64,000 bases of DNA from assembly GCF_000186865.1 (NCBI RefSeq), contig NW_008705573.1:116257-180256 (forward strand), read 5' to 3'. Origin of the DNA: Aureococcus anophagefferens (Eukaryota > Sar > Pelagophyceae > Pelagomonadales > Pelagomonadaceae). Positions 35,775-45,600 of the stretch are shown here, in pieces. The translations under genes were made by a program, and so were the position numbers. Position 1 is the first letter of the stretch. Each line of letters opens with the position of its first letter. The notes beneath the pieces were generated by a model. The model was given only the letters and a program-made list of their open reading frames with translations. It ran no database searches and was not told where the DNA came from.

Positions 35775-37652
35775 TCACTCGTCGTCCTCCCCCGTGAGGT
35801 CGACGGGCTCGAAGTCGTCGTCGCCGTCGTCGTCGTCGCCGCCGCGGCGCGCGGCCGTCGCCGCGGTGAGGAGGAGGGGCGCGTCCTTGTCGTCGTGGAG
35901 CTCGCTCTCGATCTCGTGGAGGACGCCGTCCTTCGTGTCGCTCTTGGGCGCGAAGCCGTGCGCCGCGCAGAGGCAGCGGAGCTCGTCGAGCGAGAGGCTC
36001 GCGTAGTTCGAGGGCAGGCTCTCCGCGGTGAGCCTGCGGCGCTTCGCGCCGCGCGCGCCGCCGCCGTCGCCGTCCGTGAGCAGGAGCACGCCGTCGCAGG
36101 TCGCCGCGGCGCGCGCGATGAGGTCCGCGCGCGAGAGGCCCTCGGCGACGCCGCCGCACATGTCCGCGAGCGCGGCGTCGGGCAGCATCCAGAGCTGCGA
36201 CACCTGCTTGCCCGCGGCCTCCCAGACGGCCTTGGCCTGCGCGGCCTCGGCGGCCGCGTCCGCGTCGTCGCGCTTCGCGGCCGCGGCGTCGTCGTCGGCG
36301 TCGCGGCGCCGCTTCCGCGCGATGGCCGCCTTGTCCGCGCAGCACGCGAGGTGGTCGCGCTTGTCCTGTTTGGACGTGCCCTCGCCGAAGAACTCGCCGC
36401 AGCGCGGGCACTCGTCGAGCAGGCCCAGCAGGAAGGACCGCTCCTTGTCGAGCCCCCCGCCGCCCTTGGCGTCGCGGCGCGCGGCGCGGCGCTGCTTCGC
36501 CGCGCGCTGCTTCGCGTTGCGCTCGTGCTCCGCGCGCGCGTCGCGGATCGCGTCGTTCATGGCCCGGTCGGAGACGTGGAACGAGAAGAAGCCGAAGGTC
36601 TTGCCGCAGTCGCCGCAGGCGATCTTCCGGTGCCAGTCCGCGGGGCTGTAGTCGAAGTCGGCGCCGCAGGACTTGCACGCGTGCTTCGCGGACACGCAGC
36701 CGAAGGTACACAGGCACGTCGAGCACGTGTAGGATCGCAGCCCCGTCATGAGCAGGTTGTACGCGTAGTCCGGTAGACCCTCGTTCTTCGACGCGCCCCA
36801 GGCCTCGCCGCAGCGCGGGCAGGACACGGCCGTCCGCACGCAGCCGTCGTTGCTCCGCTCGATGCGCGTCGCCTTCTGCTTCTTGCCGCCCTCGTCGACG
36901 GCCGCCGTCGGCTCCGGATTCGTGAGCCGGTCCAGGGCCGTCACCAGGGCCTGGAACGCGCGCGTCGCGCCGTCGAAGCCCCGGAGCTTGTCCGGGTGGA
37001 TGACGCGCGACAGCTTGCGGTAGGCCTTCTTGAGGTCGTTCAGCGGCGACAGCGCGCCGAGCTTCGAACCCGGCGCGCCGAGCGAGAGGATGGACTCCCA
37101 GTCGTCGCTCTCCGCGAGCTCGAGCACCCGCGTCGCCACCTCCCGCGCGTCCGCGCCGTCGCCCCCGCCGCCGCCGGCGGCGTCCGCGGGCGCCGCCGCC
37201 GCGGACGCGCCGGGGTTCGCTTTGAGCAGCGCGTCCACTAAACCCTCGAGCATCTCGTCGTTCGTGCCCATGGGGCTGACGCCGACCTTCGCGGCCTGCT
37301 TCTTGAGCTCGCCGACCTTGAGCGCGAAGGGCGACCGGCCGTCGGCGAGCGTCGCGGCGCCGCCTCGGTCCTGGAGCTTGAGCCGCCAGATGAGCGTGCC
37401 CTTCTCGCCGGTCTGCGACAGGCCCCGCTCCTTGAGCGCGGCCTTGAGCCTCGCGACGGACAGGCCCTCGTAGCCCTCCTTCTCGGCCTTGGCCTTGGCC
37501 TTCTTCTTGGGGGGCGCCTGCTTCTTCTTCTTGGGCGGCGGCGCCGGCGCCGCCGCCGCGTTGATCTCGGCGAGCTTCTCCTCGTACTCGTCCTCGTCCA
37601 GGATGCCGTCGTCGAACAAGGACTTGAGGTCGCGGAGCTCCTGGGTCGCCAT
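35775..37652 (-). CDS. SHOCT-SAP-J-domain-zinc ribbon nuclear protein
   Basis: 625 residues from ATG 37652. Order of parts: a SHOCT-like helix pair (LRDLKSLFDDGILDEDEYEE); Lys-rich linker; a SAP motif (EGLSVARLKAALKERGLSQT, ~60-95) that usually binds AT-rich DNA; a possible second SAP; a J domain (~180-245) with HPD in KLSRVIHPDKLRGFDGA; several CxxC zinc ribbons (CPRCGEAWGA, CSTCLCTFGCVSAKHACKSC, CGDCGKTFGFF, CPRCGEFF); and an acidic tail ending DFEPVDLTGEDDE. A combined SAP-J protein suggests an Hsp70 recruiter acting on chromatin. The order of domains is unusual; the function is inferred only from them. Confidence 0.78.
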   Translation of the reverse strand: MATQELRDLKSLFDDGILDEDEYEEKLAEINAAAAPAPPPKKKKQAPPKKKAKAKAEKEGYEGLSVARLKAALKERGLSQTGEKGTLIWRLKLQDRGGAATLADGRSPFALKVGELKKQAAKVGVSPMGTNDEMLEGLVDALLKANPGASAAAAPADAAGGGGGDGADAREVATRVLELAESDDWESILSLGAPGSKLGALSPLNDLKKAYRKLSRVIHPDKLRGFDGATRAFQALVTALDRLTNPEPTAAVDEGGKKQKATRIERSNDGCVRTAVSCPRCGEAWGASKNEGLPDYAYNLLMTGLRSYTCSTCLCTFGCVSAKHACKSCGADFDYSPADWHRKIACGDCGKTFGFFSFHVSDRAMNDAIRDARAEHERNAKQRAAKQRRAARRDAKGGGGLDKERSFLLGLLDECPRCGEFFGEGTSKQDKRDHLACCADKAAIARKRRRDADDDAAAAKRDDADAAAEAAQAKAVWEAAGKQVSQLWMLPDAALADMCGGVAEGLSRADLIARAAATCDGVLLLTDGDGGGARGAKRRRLTAESLPSNYASLSLDELRCLCAAHGFAPKSDTKDGVLHEIESELHDDKDAPLLLTAATAARRGGDDDDGDDDFEPVDLTGEDDE

Positions 37653-37849
37653 GAATGCGGCGACGGCGCGCGGCCGTGAATGTGCGACGGCGCGCGGCCG
37701 TTTACGGGGGCGACTTTCGCGCGCGACACAGAGCAAGACAGGGCGCGCCACCTCGAGCTCGAACTCGAGTTAGCCGCAAGGTGGCGGCAACATGGCCAAG
37801 TTGCAGTCCCTGGAGGAGTCCCGGTGGTCACTCGAGAGCGCACCTACCC

Positions 37850-38581
37850 TTACTTGCGGGGCTTCCGGGCCGCCGGTTTCTTTTGGACCGTCGGCTTCTT
37901 CGCGGGCTTCTTCTTCGCGGCAGGCTTCTTCTTCTTCTTCTTCTCCTCGGCCGCGTTGCGTAGGAGCTCGGCCATTCGGCGGTCCCCCTCTGCCATGTAC
38001 TCACGCGTCAAACGCTGGCACGCGGCGCAGAGGGCTTGAGAGAGCGCGCCATATTCGGCGTTGTGGATCAGCCAGAGGGCGTAGAGCACCGTCGTGCGCA
38101 CGTGCGCCTTTTCCTCCTCGGTCTCGCACGCGGAGAGAAGAACGGCGAGGCCCCGCGTCGGGTGCGCGTCCGCCTCGAGCTCGCCGAGCGTCACCGAGGC
38201 GGCGGCGGACGTGCAGAACGACTCGCTCATCTCCCGGCGCGGCATGTTCCTGAAGAGGCGGGCCGGATTGTCGCGCGACGTATCAGCGAGCTCGAGAAGC
38301 GTGAGCGCGCGCGTCACGGTGGGCGCGCGATGGCGGAACATGCCCCAGATCGATTCTTCTTGAGGGTTCTCGCTACCGTCTCGTCCGCAGATGCGGCGCC
38401 GCACCTCTGCCTGGAACTCATGGGAGGTGCGGCTGGCCGCGGCGGCGGCGGCGGCCATGTCATGAATCGACAGCGACGCCAGGGCGACATGGCCGGGCGG
38501 CGCAGCGGTCTGCGCCGCTGCTTGCCGCGACAGTTCCGCCGCGACCGGAGGCGCTGGCGCGCGGCTCTGGCCGAGACCCAT
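37850..38581 (-). CDS. Unknown protein with Lys-rich tail
   Basis: 243 residues. The N terminus MGLGQSRAPAP has Gly2 and Ser6 and could be N-myristoylated. The middle is mostly helical (TRALTLLELADTSRDNPARL, HVRTTVLYALWLIHNAEYGA), possibly ARM/HEAT-like, but too short to assign. The C terminus is a Lys/Ala/Pro-rich run (KKKPAAKKKPAKKPTVQKK) resembling histone-H1 or ribosomal-type basic tails, so nucleic-acid or membrane binding is possible. No domain was recognised. It lies tandem between the SAP-J gene and the S28 peptidase, all on the minus strand. Confidence 0.6.
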   Translation of the reverse strand: MGLGQSRAPAPPVAAELSRQAAAQTAAPPGHVALASLSIHDMAAAAAAASRTSHEFQAEVRRRICGRDGSENPQEESIWGMFRHRAPTVTRALTLLELADTSRDNPARLFRNMPRREMSESFCTSAAASVTLGELEADAHPTRGLAVLLSACETEEEKAHVRTTVLYALWLIHNAEYGALSQALCAACQRLTREYMAEGDRRMAELLRNAAEEKKKKKKPAAKKKPAKKPTVQKKPAARKPRK

Positions 38582-38935
38582 CGAGACCTACCCTCGGAGG
38601 CCGCCCTGAGATGCCGCCCTGCCGCCGGACTCGCCTCAATGTCGGCTGCACCATCCAAGTTGCAGTATGCGGACGGCCCGGAGAGGGTACTCGACGCGCG
38701 CCCGCCGCGGCTCTCCTAACCCAAAAGGCCAGGCGGCGGCGTGGATACGCCTTAGGCTTTCGTGGGCGCGCGCGCGGCGCGGGGTTCGGCGCTCGCGGCG
38801 TTTCGAAGCGCGTGTTCGCGCGGGGAAGGTTTCGGTGCTAACACGTGCCGGCCTGGTGGGCGTTTTGTGAACGACTGTCCCTGGATATTTCTCGGGAGCT
38901 GCCACAAGTTTCTTTCAGCGAACACAAAAGCGCCA
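38582..38935. promoter_or_regulatory. Spacer upstream of the Lys-tail gene
   Basis: 354 bp between the S28 peptidase stop and the start of the downstream minus-strand gene. It must hold the peptidase 3' UTR and a promoter. Nothing specific is seen. Confidence 0.45.
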
Positions 38936-40375
38936 TTACGCCCGGGCGACCCAGCGCGAGACGTGCTCGAACTCCAGAACGCGCGCCGCGACGACGCCCG
39001 GCGAATCCGCCGGGTCCGAGGCGAAGAGGTCCTGGTGGTGCGCGGCGTCGGCGATGAGGACGTGGACGACGGAGCCGTCCCGCGAGAGCGCGCGCGCGTC
39101 GCCGGGGACGCCGCCGACGCGCCAGGGGTCCTTGTCGCCGTCCGTGAAGACGACGTTGCGGAGGCTCGCCGCGAGCTGGGCCCCGTCGCCGAAGGACTGG
39201 CGGAGCCAGTCGGGCCGGGGCGCGACGCCGAAGCGGTCGCGGCACGCGGCCTCGACCTCCGCGAGCGCCTTCGGGCTCTGGGGGACGAAGAAGCCGAAGC
39301 CGTCGGACGTCAGGGGCTCGAGCGGCAGCTCCGTGCAGGCCTGGTAGTTCCAGGGCCGGTCGATGGCGCCGAGCGCGCGGAGCGGCGGCGCGCCGGGCGC
39401 CGCGAGCAGCTCGCGGCGCGCGTCGTAGCACGCGGTTTCGCCCGTGTGGTTCAGGAAGACGTCGACGGCGCCTTTGAGCTTCGACGCCGCCGACGGCGCC
39501 GCGGCGACGCGGCCGCAGGCGACGCGCACGGGGTTCGCGGGCATCGGGGCCACGAACGCCGACGCGTAGGGGTAGTCGAGCATGGCCAGCGTGCTCAGCG
39601 CGCCGTTGACGTAGGACGCGAGCCGGTCGCCGTCGACGGGGTCCGGCAGCGGCTCGCAGGTGCGGAAGGAGCGCGCCAGCGCGTCGCGGCCCGCCGCGGT
39701 CTTCGCCGCGGCCGCCAGCGCGGCGAGCGCGGCGCGCAGGTCCGCTTCGCACGCCGCGGAGCCGTAGGTCCCGTAGACCTCGAGCCCGGCGTCGAAGAAC
39801 GGTCGCTCCTTGCCCTCGCCGGGGTACAGGTCCACGGGCGCCGACGCGGCGACCGCGCCGGCGGCGAGGTGCGGGTACTTGAGCATGAACCACGCGGCGA
39901 GCATGCCGCCGTAGGAACCGCCGAAGAGCACCGCGGGCCCGTCCGCGGCGCCCAGGATCTCGGACGACGTCGCGAGCACCAGGGCCATGTCGGCCAGCGC
40001 CTGTTCGACGGTCAGGAACGCGAGCTCGTCGCTGCCGTAGCTCGCGTTGCCGAACGGAAGCGAGCTCCCGTAGTAGCGGTGCTCGAGGAAGGCGACGGAC
40101 GCGTTGAGCTTCGGCGCGAGCTCGAACATGAGGCCACCGGAGTTGCCGTAAAAGTCCTCGATGGCGCCCTCGTTGCCAAAGTACATGAGCAGCGGGCCGC
40201 CGGGGCGGTGCCAGGCATCGTGGACCAGCAGCTTCTGGGAGAACGTGCGCGTCTCGTCGAAGCGGAAGTGGTCGAGTTGCTGCGTCACATAGGCGACCGT
40301 CGGCTCCGGCGGCGACTTCAGCGCCTGCGCCAGGGGTAGCAGAGCGGCGACCATGGGCAGCATCGCGGAGACCAT
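38936..40375 (-). CDS. S28 serine carboxypeptidase (PRCP/DPP7 family), secreted or lysosomal
   Basis: 479 residues. A signal peptide (MVSAMLPMVAALLPLAQAL) is followed by the family opening YVTQQLDHFRFDETRTFSQK. LLMYFGNEGAIEDFYGNSG forms the oxyanion strand and LEHRYYGSSLPFG follows, as in PRCP. The nucleophile is Ser in FGGSYGGMLAAWFMLKYP; the Asp is in FTDGDKDPWRVGG and the His in DAAHHQDLFASDP. All three catalytic residues are present, so it is probably active. Family members remove Pro-X residues at the C terminus (PRCP) or X-Pro dipeptides (DPP7) in lysosomes or outside the cell. Length is normal for the family. Confidence 0.92.
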   Translation of the reverse strand: MVSAMLPMVAALLPLAQALKSPPEPTVAYVTQQLDHFRFDETRTFSQKLLVHDAWHRPGGPLLMYFGNEGAIEDFYGNSGGLMFELAPKLNASVAFLEHRYYGSSLPFGNASYGSDELAFLTVEQALADMALVLATSSEILGAADGPAVLFGGSYGGMLAAWFMLKYPHLAAGAVAASAPVDLYPGEGKERPFFDAGLEVYGTYGSAACEADLRAALAALAAAAKTAAGRDALARSFRTCEPLPDPVDGDRLASYVNGALSTLAMLDYPYASAFVAPMPANPVRVACGRVAAAPSAASKLKGAVDVFLNHTGETACYDARRELLAAPGAPPLRALGAIDRPWNYQACTELPLEPLTSDGFGFFVPQSPKALAEVEAACRDRFGVAPRPDWLRQSFGDGAQLAASLRNVVFTDGDKDPWRVGGVPGDARALSRDGSVVHVLIADAAHHQDLFASDPADSPGVVAARVLEFEHVSRWVARA

Positions 40376-40455
40376 AAGGCACTCAAAAGTTCAAGGTGCG
40401 GGCGTTTCTTCGCCTCTGTGAATAATGATGGCCATGGGGCTGCCATAAAAAAAGG

Positions 40456-41889
40456 ATGGACGCGGCGCTCGCGGCGCTGGGCGACGACCTGCCCGCGCTG
40501 AGGGCCTTGCGCGAGACGCTGGACCGGCGCATCGCCGTGCTCGAGGCCCGGGCCGCGAAGCCGCCGGCGCGGCGCGCGTCGTCGCGCAAGTGCGCCCTGT
40601 CCGTGGCCTGCGCCGTCGAGTACTGCGCCGCCGACGAGGCGCCGGCCTTTGGCGCGCGCGACTTGATCACGGTCGCGGCGACGTGCCGCGCGCTGCGCGA
40701 GACCGTCGCGGCGGCGACGGCGCGGCTGCCCGATCGCCTCGAGGCCGCCGCGGTCCTCGAGACGGGCGGCGGCGCGAGCGTCGCGTCGACGTTCCCGCGG
40801 CTCCGCGAGCTCGAGGCCGAGGGCCTGCTGCCCTTCGGCTTCGAGGGCCTGCTGCGCGCGTTGCCGCGCTTCGCGAAGCTCGAGCTGCTGAGCCTCGACT
40901 TCTCCGCGACGGCCTACGAGCGCGCGCTGTGGACGGCGTCGAGCGCGCTCGAGACCGCGGACGCCGCGCCGGCCGACGAGCGGGGGCGGCTCATGCTTTC
41001 GCTCCGGCGGGCGGCGCGGCGCGCGACGGAGCCGCGCGTGGACGGGACCATCCGGCGCCTCGCGGACGCGTGCGGGAGCGGCGCGCTGCCGTCGCTCAGG
41101 GCGCTCCAGCTCTGGCACGAGGGGTCGACGAGCAGCGACGCGGCCTGGAACCGGCCGGGCGAGCTGCGCGACTACCTCGGCGCGCGGCTGCCCCCGACGG
41201 CGGCGCTCTGGCTCGTGCTGGAGCTCGAGGACCCGGACCCGGCGCGCGTCGAGCGGCTCCTCGACGGCGGCGCGGACGTGCACTGGCGCCACCCGGGCGT
41301 CTGCACGCACCACGGCCTCCCGGCGACGCCCCTCGAGTATCTGTGCGAGGGCGAGAACTTCGGGTGGCGGCTCGACGGCGACGGCTGGCGCCAGGACTGC
41401 CCGGAGAAGTGGGAGACGTGGGTCGGCGTCGCGAAGCTGCTGTTGGACCGCGGCGCGTCGACGGAGGGCTTCTCGCGGCTCGCGCGGGGCCGGCCCTTCG
41501 CCCTGCCGGCGCTCGACCTCGCGCCCCTGGCGCGCGTCGACGAGGTCGAGGTCGAGCACTGCCTCGACGAGGTCGAGCTTTCCCAGCCGGGCGAGTCGGA
41601 CGCGGCGCGCGACGAGCATTTGCTGCGACTCGGGGCGACGCGCGAGGACATCCAGATCCTGCGCGTGTCGCGGGGCATCCCGCGGACGCCGTCGCACGAG
41701 CGCCGCGCGCCCCACGCGCCGTCGGAGGTCGAGGTCGTCCGGGCTTTGGACGGGCCCGTCGTCCGCGCGCGCGTGTCGCCGCGGCGGCGGCTCTCCGCGC
41801 ACCTCGGGGCCCTCGCGGCCCGCGGCGCCGAGGCGACGCGCGCGGGGGTCGCGGGCGCGTCGCGGTACGTCGCGCCTAGTACCTCTTAA
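40456..41889 (+). CDS. Ankyrin-like protein with Ala-rich N terminus
   Basis: 477 residues. The N-terminal helical segment (LRALRETLDRRIAVLEARAA) is followed by an F-box-like stretch (FGARDLITVAATCRALRETV). Residues ~250-360 contain two degenerate ankyrin-type turns (RVERLLDGGADVHWRHPG and VAKLLLDRGASTEGFSRL) separated by an unusual insertion. The remainder is Arg/Val-rich and unclear. Its stop codon overlaps that of the convergent Pro/Thr-rich gene by 4 nt at a shared ttaa. Probably an adapter of the expanded algal ankyrin/F-box class; the function is unknown. Confidence 0.65.
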   Translation: MDAALAALGDDLPALRALRETLDRRIAVLEARAAKPPARRASSRKCALSVACAVEYCAADEAPAFGARDLITVAATCRALRETVAAATARLPDRLEAAAVLETGGGASVASTFPRLRELEAEGLLPFGFEGLLRALPRFAKLELLSLDFSATAYERALWTASSALETADAAPADERGRLMLSLRRAARRATEPRVDGTIRRLADACGSGALPSLRALQLWHEGSTSSDAAWNRPGELRDYLGARLPPTAALWLVLELEDPDPARVERLLDGGADVHWRHPGVCTHHGLPATPLEYLCEGENFGWRLDGDGWRQDCPEKWETWVGVAKLLLDRGASTEGFSRLARGRPFALPALDLAPLARVDEVEVEHCLDEVELSQPGESDAARDEHLLRLGATREDIQILRVSRGIPRTPSHERRAPHAPSEVEVVRALDGPVVRARVSPRRRLSAHLGALAARGAEATRAGVAGASRYVAPSTS

Positions 41890-43824
41890 TCGTCGTCGTC
41901 GTCGTGGTAGTACGAGTAGGACCACGACGTCGGCCGCACGGTGTGGTACGTCGGCCGCGGGCTCGGCAGCCCCGACGGCGCGGCCGTCGGGTCCTTTCGA
42001 TGCGTCGGCCGCGGGCTCGGCACCTCCGTGGAGGGCGCGCTCGTGGGATGCGTCGGCCGCGGCGACGGCGCGATCGACGGCGCGTCCGTCGGATGCGTCG
42101 GCCGCGGGCTCGGGGGGGGCCCGGTCGGCGGCGGCGTCGGCTTATCCGTGTGGTGCGTGGGCCTCGGGCTCGGCATCGCGCTCGTTGGTCGAGTGCTCGG
42201 TTTCGGAGTCGTCGGTTGCGGCGACGGGCCGTACGAGGGCGCTCCGGACGGCGCCGCGGTCGTCGGCGTCGCGGAAGGCGCGTAGCTCGGCGTCGCCGTC
42301 GACGGGACCGCCGTGCTCGGGACGGGCGAGGGCAGACCCGTGGGCCCGGCCGTCGACGGAATCGGCGACGGCCCCGGCGACGGGATATACGAAGGCGCGG
42401 ACGTCGTCGGCGCCGGACTCGGGCAACTCGTCGGCGCGTACGACGGCGCCGACGTCGTCGGCAGCGGCGACGGATACGGCGTCGGACACATCGTCGGCGC
42501 GTGCGTCGTGGGCACGTGCGTCGGTTCGACGCTCAACGTCGGGAAGAGCGACGGCGGGAAGGAGACGTTGTTGAACGAGATCGTCGGGCAGCTCTTGCCG
42601 CCCTTGAGATAGCTCGCGGACTTGATGGCCGCGTACATCTCCATGACCGACTTCCGCGACGAGTCCTCGCCGAAGGTGCCGACCTTGACGGTCCGCTGGA
42701 TCGCGCAGTCGCCGACGCCCGTCTCGATCTCCGAGCAGTTCGCCGCCGTCGCGTCCGTGATGTGCTCGTGGAGCACGGACGTCGCGTTCGCGGACGCGTA
42801 GGGGCAGATGCACATGCTGTCGTAGTTGGCGTCGAACGCCGCGGTGCCGCCGGCCTGGGCGATGTCGCAGGGCGCGCCGTCGCAGTAGGCGAAGTTGTAC
42901 TCGACGTCCGACGTCGGGCAGTCGAGGTCGACCATGGCCCAGTACCCGCCGTAGTCCGCGTCCGACCTGTGTGGAAATCAACCACTGGTTTGGGGGGTCC
43001 CCACCAAACTTCAGAACTCTCTATCTCGGTCAAATCGAAGTCGATTCGGCTGATTTTTGGACGGATCGATAGCTCTCGTCGAGTTCTCGAAGCACGGCAG
43101 AAAGCTTTGCGTCGAAACGGTCGCATACGCGCACATTGAAGTCGGGTTGAAGATTTGATTTCCACACAGCGTCCGACATGGAGCCGAAGTCGCTGTCGAA
43201 GCCCGCCTCGTGCCAGAACCGCTTGTTCTTGATCGCGCCGCAGACCGTGTTCACGAAATAACTAGTCTCGTTGAGCACGGTGATCTCGTAGAGCGCCCGC
43301 CGCACGAGCGCGGACCGGATGAGGTACGCGTTGCGGCTGTTGAAGCCGATGGAGCCCGCGCCGTTGACGATCTTCTTGCAGCCGCACGTCGACGACTCCT
43401 TCGCGCCGTCGATGTGGCACGTCGACCGGCCGCAGTACCCAAAGGTCACGTTCGCGCAGTGGGCCCGGAAGTCGGCCACGGACAAGGCCTCCCAGGCCTC
43501 GGCCTCCGTCAGCACCTCGTCGAAGACGGCGTCCGTCTCCGTCGCGACTTCCCGGTCGAGGAGCCGCCCCGTCATGGAGAAGTACTCCTCGCCGCCGGCG
43601 AGCGCGAACCGGTCGTCGAGGGGCGCGACGACCACCGTCGCGGGATCGGGCAGCGCGAAGCGCTCGGCGCCGGCCGCCGCGCCGACCGCCAGCGACAGCG
43701 TCGCGCCGCCGTCGCGGGCGCCGGCGCCGACGTAGGCCAGGGCGGCGCAGGCCGCGCCCAGCGCCAGGAGGCAGCCCGCGCGGGGCCGCGGCCGCGCGGC
43801 GTCGTCGAGGAGGGCCATCGGCAT
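41886..43824 (-). CDS. Membrane-anchored protein with Pro/Thr/Ser mucin-like stalk, one introner intron
   Basis: Exons 43824-43178 and 42966-41886 give 575 residues. A signal anchor (CLLALGAACAALAYVG) near the N terminus makes this a secreted or type II membrane protein. The N-terminal ~330 residues are a Cys-rich domain I do not recognise (FGYCGRSTCHIDGAKESSTC, CGCKKIVNG, NFAYCDGAPCD). Then ~200 residues consist of PT/SP repeats (APTSCPSPAPTTSAPSY, SPRPTHPTDAPSIAPSPRPT), a heavily O-glycosylatable stalk common in heterokont wall and extracellular-matrix proteins. The tail ends YYHDDDDD. Spliced junction SDFGSMSDADYGGYWAM is contiguous. Likely cell-surface or wall-associated. Confidence 0.78.
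42967..43177 (-). mobile_element. Introner, family B copy 4 (GT-AG, antisense insertion)
   Basis: The 203-bp element (42967-43169) is flanked by perfect 8-bp duplications cgtccgac (42959-42966, 43170-43177). Its ends are a perfect 15-bp inverted pair, CTGTGTGGAAATCAA and TTGATTTCCACACAG. The core is antisense to the gene. The minus-strand donor GT lies in the target copy (at|GTCGGACG), and the splice restores ..GSMSDADYGG... Confidence 0.93.
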
Positions 43825-43900
43825 CTACGCTAGGGTTGGGGGGGGGCGCCATCGCATCCTCGACCCCATCGCGTCACCCATCGTAAAGCTCGCTGCCCAG

Positions 43901-45586
43901 ATGCTGCCCTTCAATATAGACTCCGTGCTGGCAAAGCCCCTCGGCGAGCTGCCTCTCGCGCGCGCGCCGCAGCCGCCTCGCACGATGGCGGCGAACCTCG
44001 AGACCCGTGCCGCCACGGCCATCGACGCGCTCAACGCGGGCCGCTGGGGCGACGACGACGACGGCGCCGCGGCGCCGGCGCCCGCGGCCCCGACGACCGG
44101 CGACGTCGACGCCGTCGCGGCGTCGCTGGCGTCGCAGAAGGTCAGCGCCGTGGAGACGATGAAGACGGCGGAGGGCGAGACGATCCAGGTCGAGCGCGCG
44201 TCGGGCGACACGAGCGAGCTCGTCGCCGCGCGGTCCTGGGAGGATCTGCATTTGGACCCGAGCCTGCTCAAGGGCGTGTACCTCGCGAACTTTGCAAAGC
44301 CCTTCAAGATCCAGGAGGCGGCGCTGCCGCTCATCCTCAGCGGGTTCCGCAAGGCGCCCGTGCGCGAGAACCTGCTCGCCCAGGCGAAGAGCGGCAGTGG
44401 CAAGACGGCCGCGTTCGTGCTCGGCATGCTCGAGAACGTCGACCTCCGGTCGCCGGCGACGCAGGCGCTCTGCGTCTGCCCGACGCGCGAGCTCGCGCAG
44501 CAGAACGCCGCCGTGACGCGCAACATCGGCAAGGTCCTCATCGAGGAGAAGGGCCTCGTCGTGGCCCTGGCCCTGAGCGACAACGCGGGCAAGGGCGCCG
44601 GCGGCCGCGGCCGGGGCCGCGCGCCCAAGGAGCCCGTCGTCGGCCACATCGTCGTCGGCACGCCCGGCCGCACGCTCCAGCTCATCAAGACGCGCCAGCT
44701 CAAGACCCAGGGCATCACCATGCTCGTCCTCGACGAGGCCGACGAGATGGACATGCGCGGCCACCGCGACGACACGCGGTCGCTCCGCAAGGCGCTGCCC
44801 GACCCCTGCCAGGTGCTCTGCTTCTCGGCGACCTACACGGACGAGGTCTGCCGCGACATCGAGGCCTCCGTCTTCAAGCGCCACCCGTCCTCGAAAGTGC
44901 TCATCGCGAACGCCAAGGACGACGACCGGTCCGAGCTGATGGTGCGGGAGATCGCGCACGTCTGGTGCGACGCCAAGGAGCACCCGGGCGGCAAGCTGGG
45001 CATCGTCGAGGACATCTACGACCTGCTGAGCGCCCAGCAGTCCATCATCTTCGTGAACACGCGCAAGGACGTGCACCACATCGCGTCCGTGCTCACCGCG
45101 AAGAACTTCTCCGTCGAGGATCTGACGGGCGGCCGCGGCGCGGGCGGCATGGACAGCGCCGAGCGCGACCGCGTCATGGCCGCCTTCCGCGACGGCAAGG
45201 TCAAGGTGCTCATCACGACGAACGTCATCGCGCGCGGCATCGACGTGCCCGGCGTCAACATCGTCATCAACTACGACCTGCCGACGATCATCGACTACAG
45301 CGTGCCCCGCGGCGCGTCGTCCAAGCCGCCCGAGGCCGACTTCGACACCTACATCCACCGCGTCGGCCGCACGGGCCGCGCGGGCGCCAAGGGCGTCGCG
45401 ATCAACCTCGTCGACCAGGACGCGTCCGGCGGCCTCGACCTGAAAATCCTCGCGTCCCTCGAGACGCTCTGCTTCGGCAAGCAGCCCGCGCCCTGGACCA
45501 TGATCGCCAAGGTGCCCGACGCGTCCGACGTCGAGGAGATCAAGAACATCGCGAACCGCCACATGAACGGGAAAGCCTCGGTCTAG
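43901..45586 (+). CDS. DDX19: DBP5/DDX19 DEAD-box helicase (mRNA export)
   Basis: 561 residues from ATG 43901; ATG 43985 (533 residues) is an alternative and fits the local composition better. All DEAD-box motifs are present: Q-motif region AKPFKIQEAALPLILSG, I AQAKSGSGKTAAF, Ia PTRELAQQ, II VLDEADEMD, III FSATYTDEV, IV IIFVNTRKDVHHIA, V TNVIARGIDVPGVNIVINYD, VI HRVGRTGRAG. SWEDLHLDPSLLKGVY and the YDLPTIIDYSVPRG segment point to DBP5/DDX19, which remodels mRNPs at the nuclear pore with Gle1 and InsP6. It is divergent from the mucin-like gene with 76 bp between ATGs. Confidence 0.92.
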   Translation: MLPFNIDSVLAKPLGELPLARAPQPPRTMAANLETRAATAIDALNAGRWGDDDDGAAAPAPAAPTTGDVDAVAASLASQKVSAVETMKTAEGETIQVERASGDTSELVAARSWEDLHLDPSLLKGVYLANFAKPFKIQEAALPLILSGFRKAPVRENLLAQAKSGSGKTAAFVLGMLENVDLRSPATQALCVCPTRELAQQNAAVTRNIGKVLIEEKGLVVALALSDNAGKGAGGRGRGRAPKEPVVGHIVVGTPGRTLQLIKTRQLKTQGITMLVLDEADEMDMRGHRDDTRSLRKALPDPCQVLCFSATYTDEVCRDIEASVFKRHPSSKVLIANAKDDDRSELMVREIAHVWCDAKEHPGGKLGIVEDIYDLLSAQQSIIFVNTRKDVHHIASVLTAKNFSVEDLTGGRGAGGMDSAERDRVMAAFRDGKVKVLITTNVIARGIDVPGVNIVINYDLPTIIDYSVPRGASSKPPEADFDTYIHRVGRTGRAGAKGVAINLVDQDASGGLDLKILASLETLCFGKQPAPWTMIAKVPDASDVEEIKNIANRHMNGKASV

Positions 45587-45600
45587 GGTCGTACGCGCGT

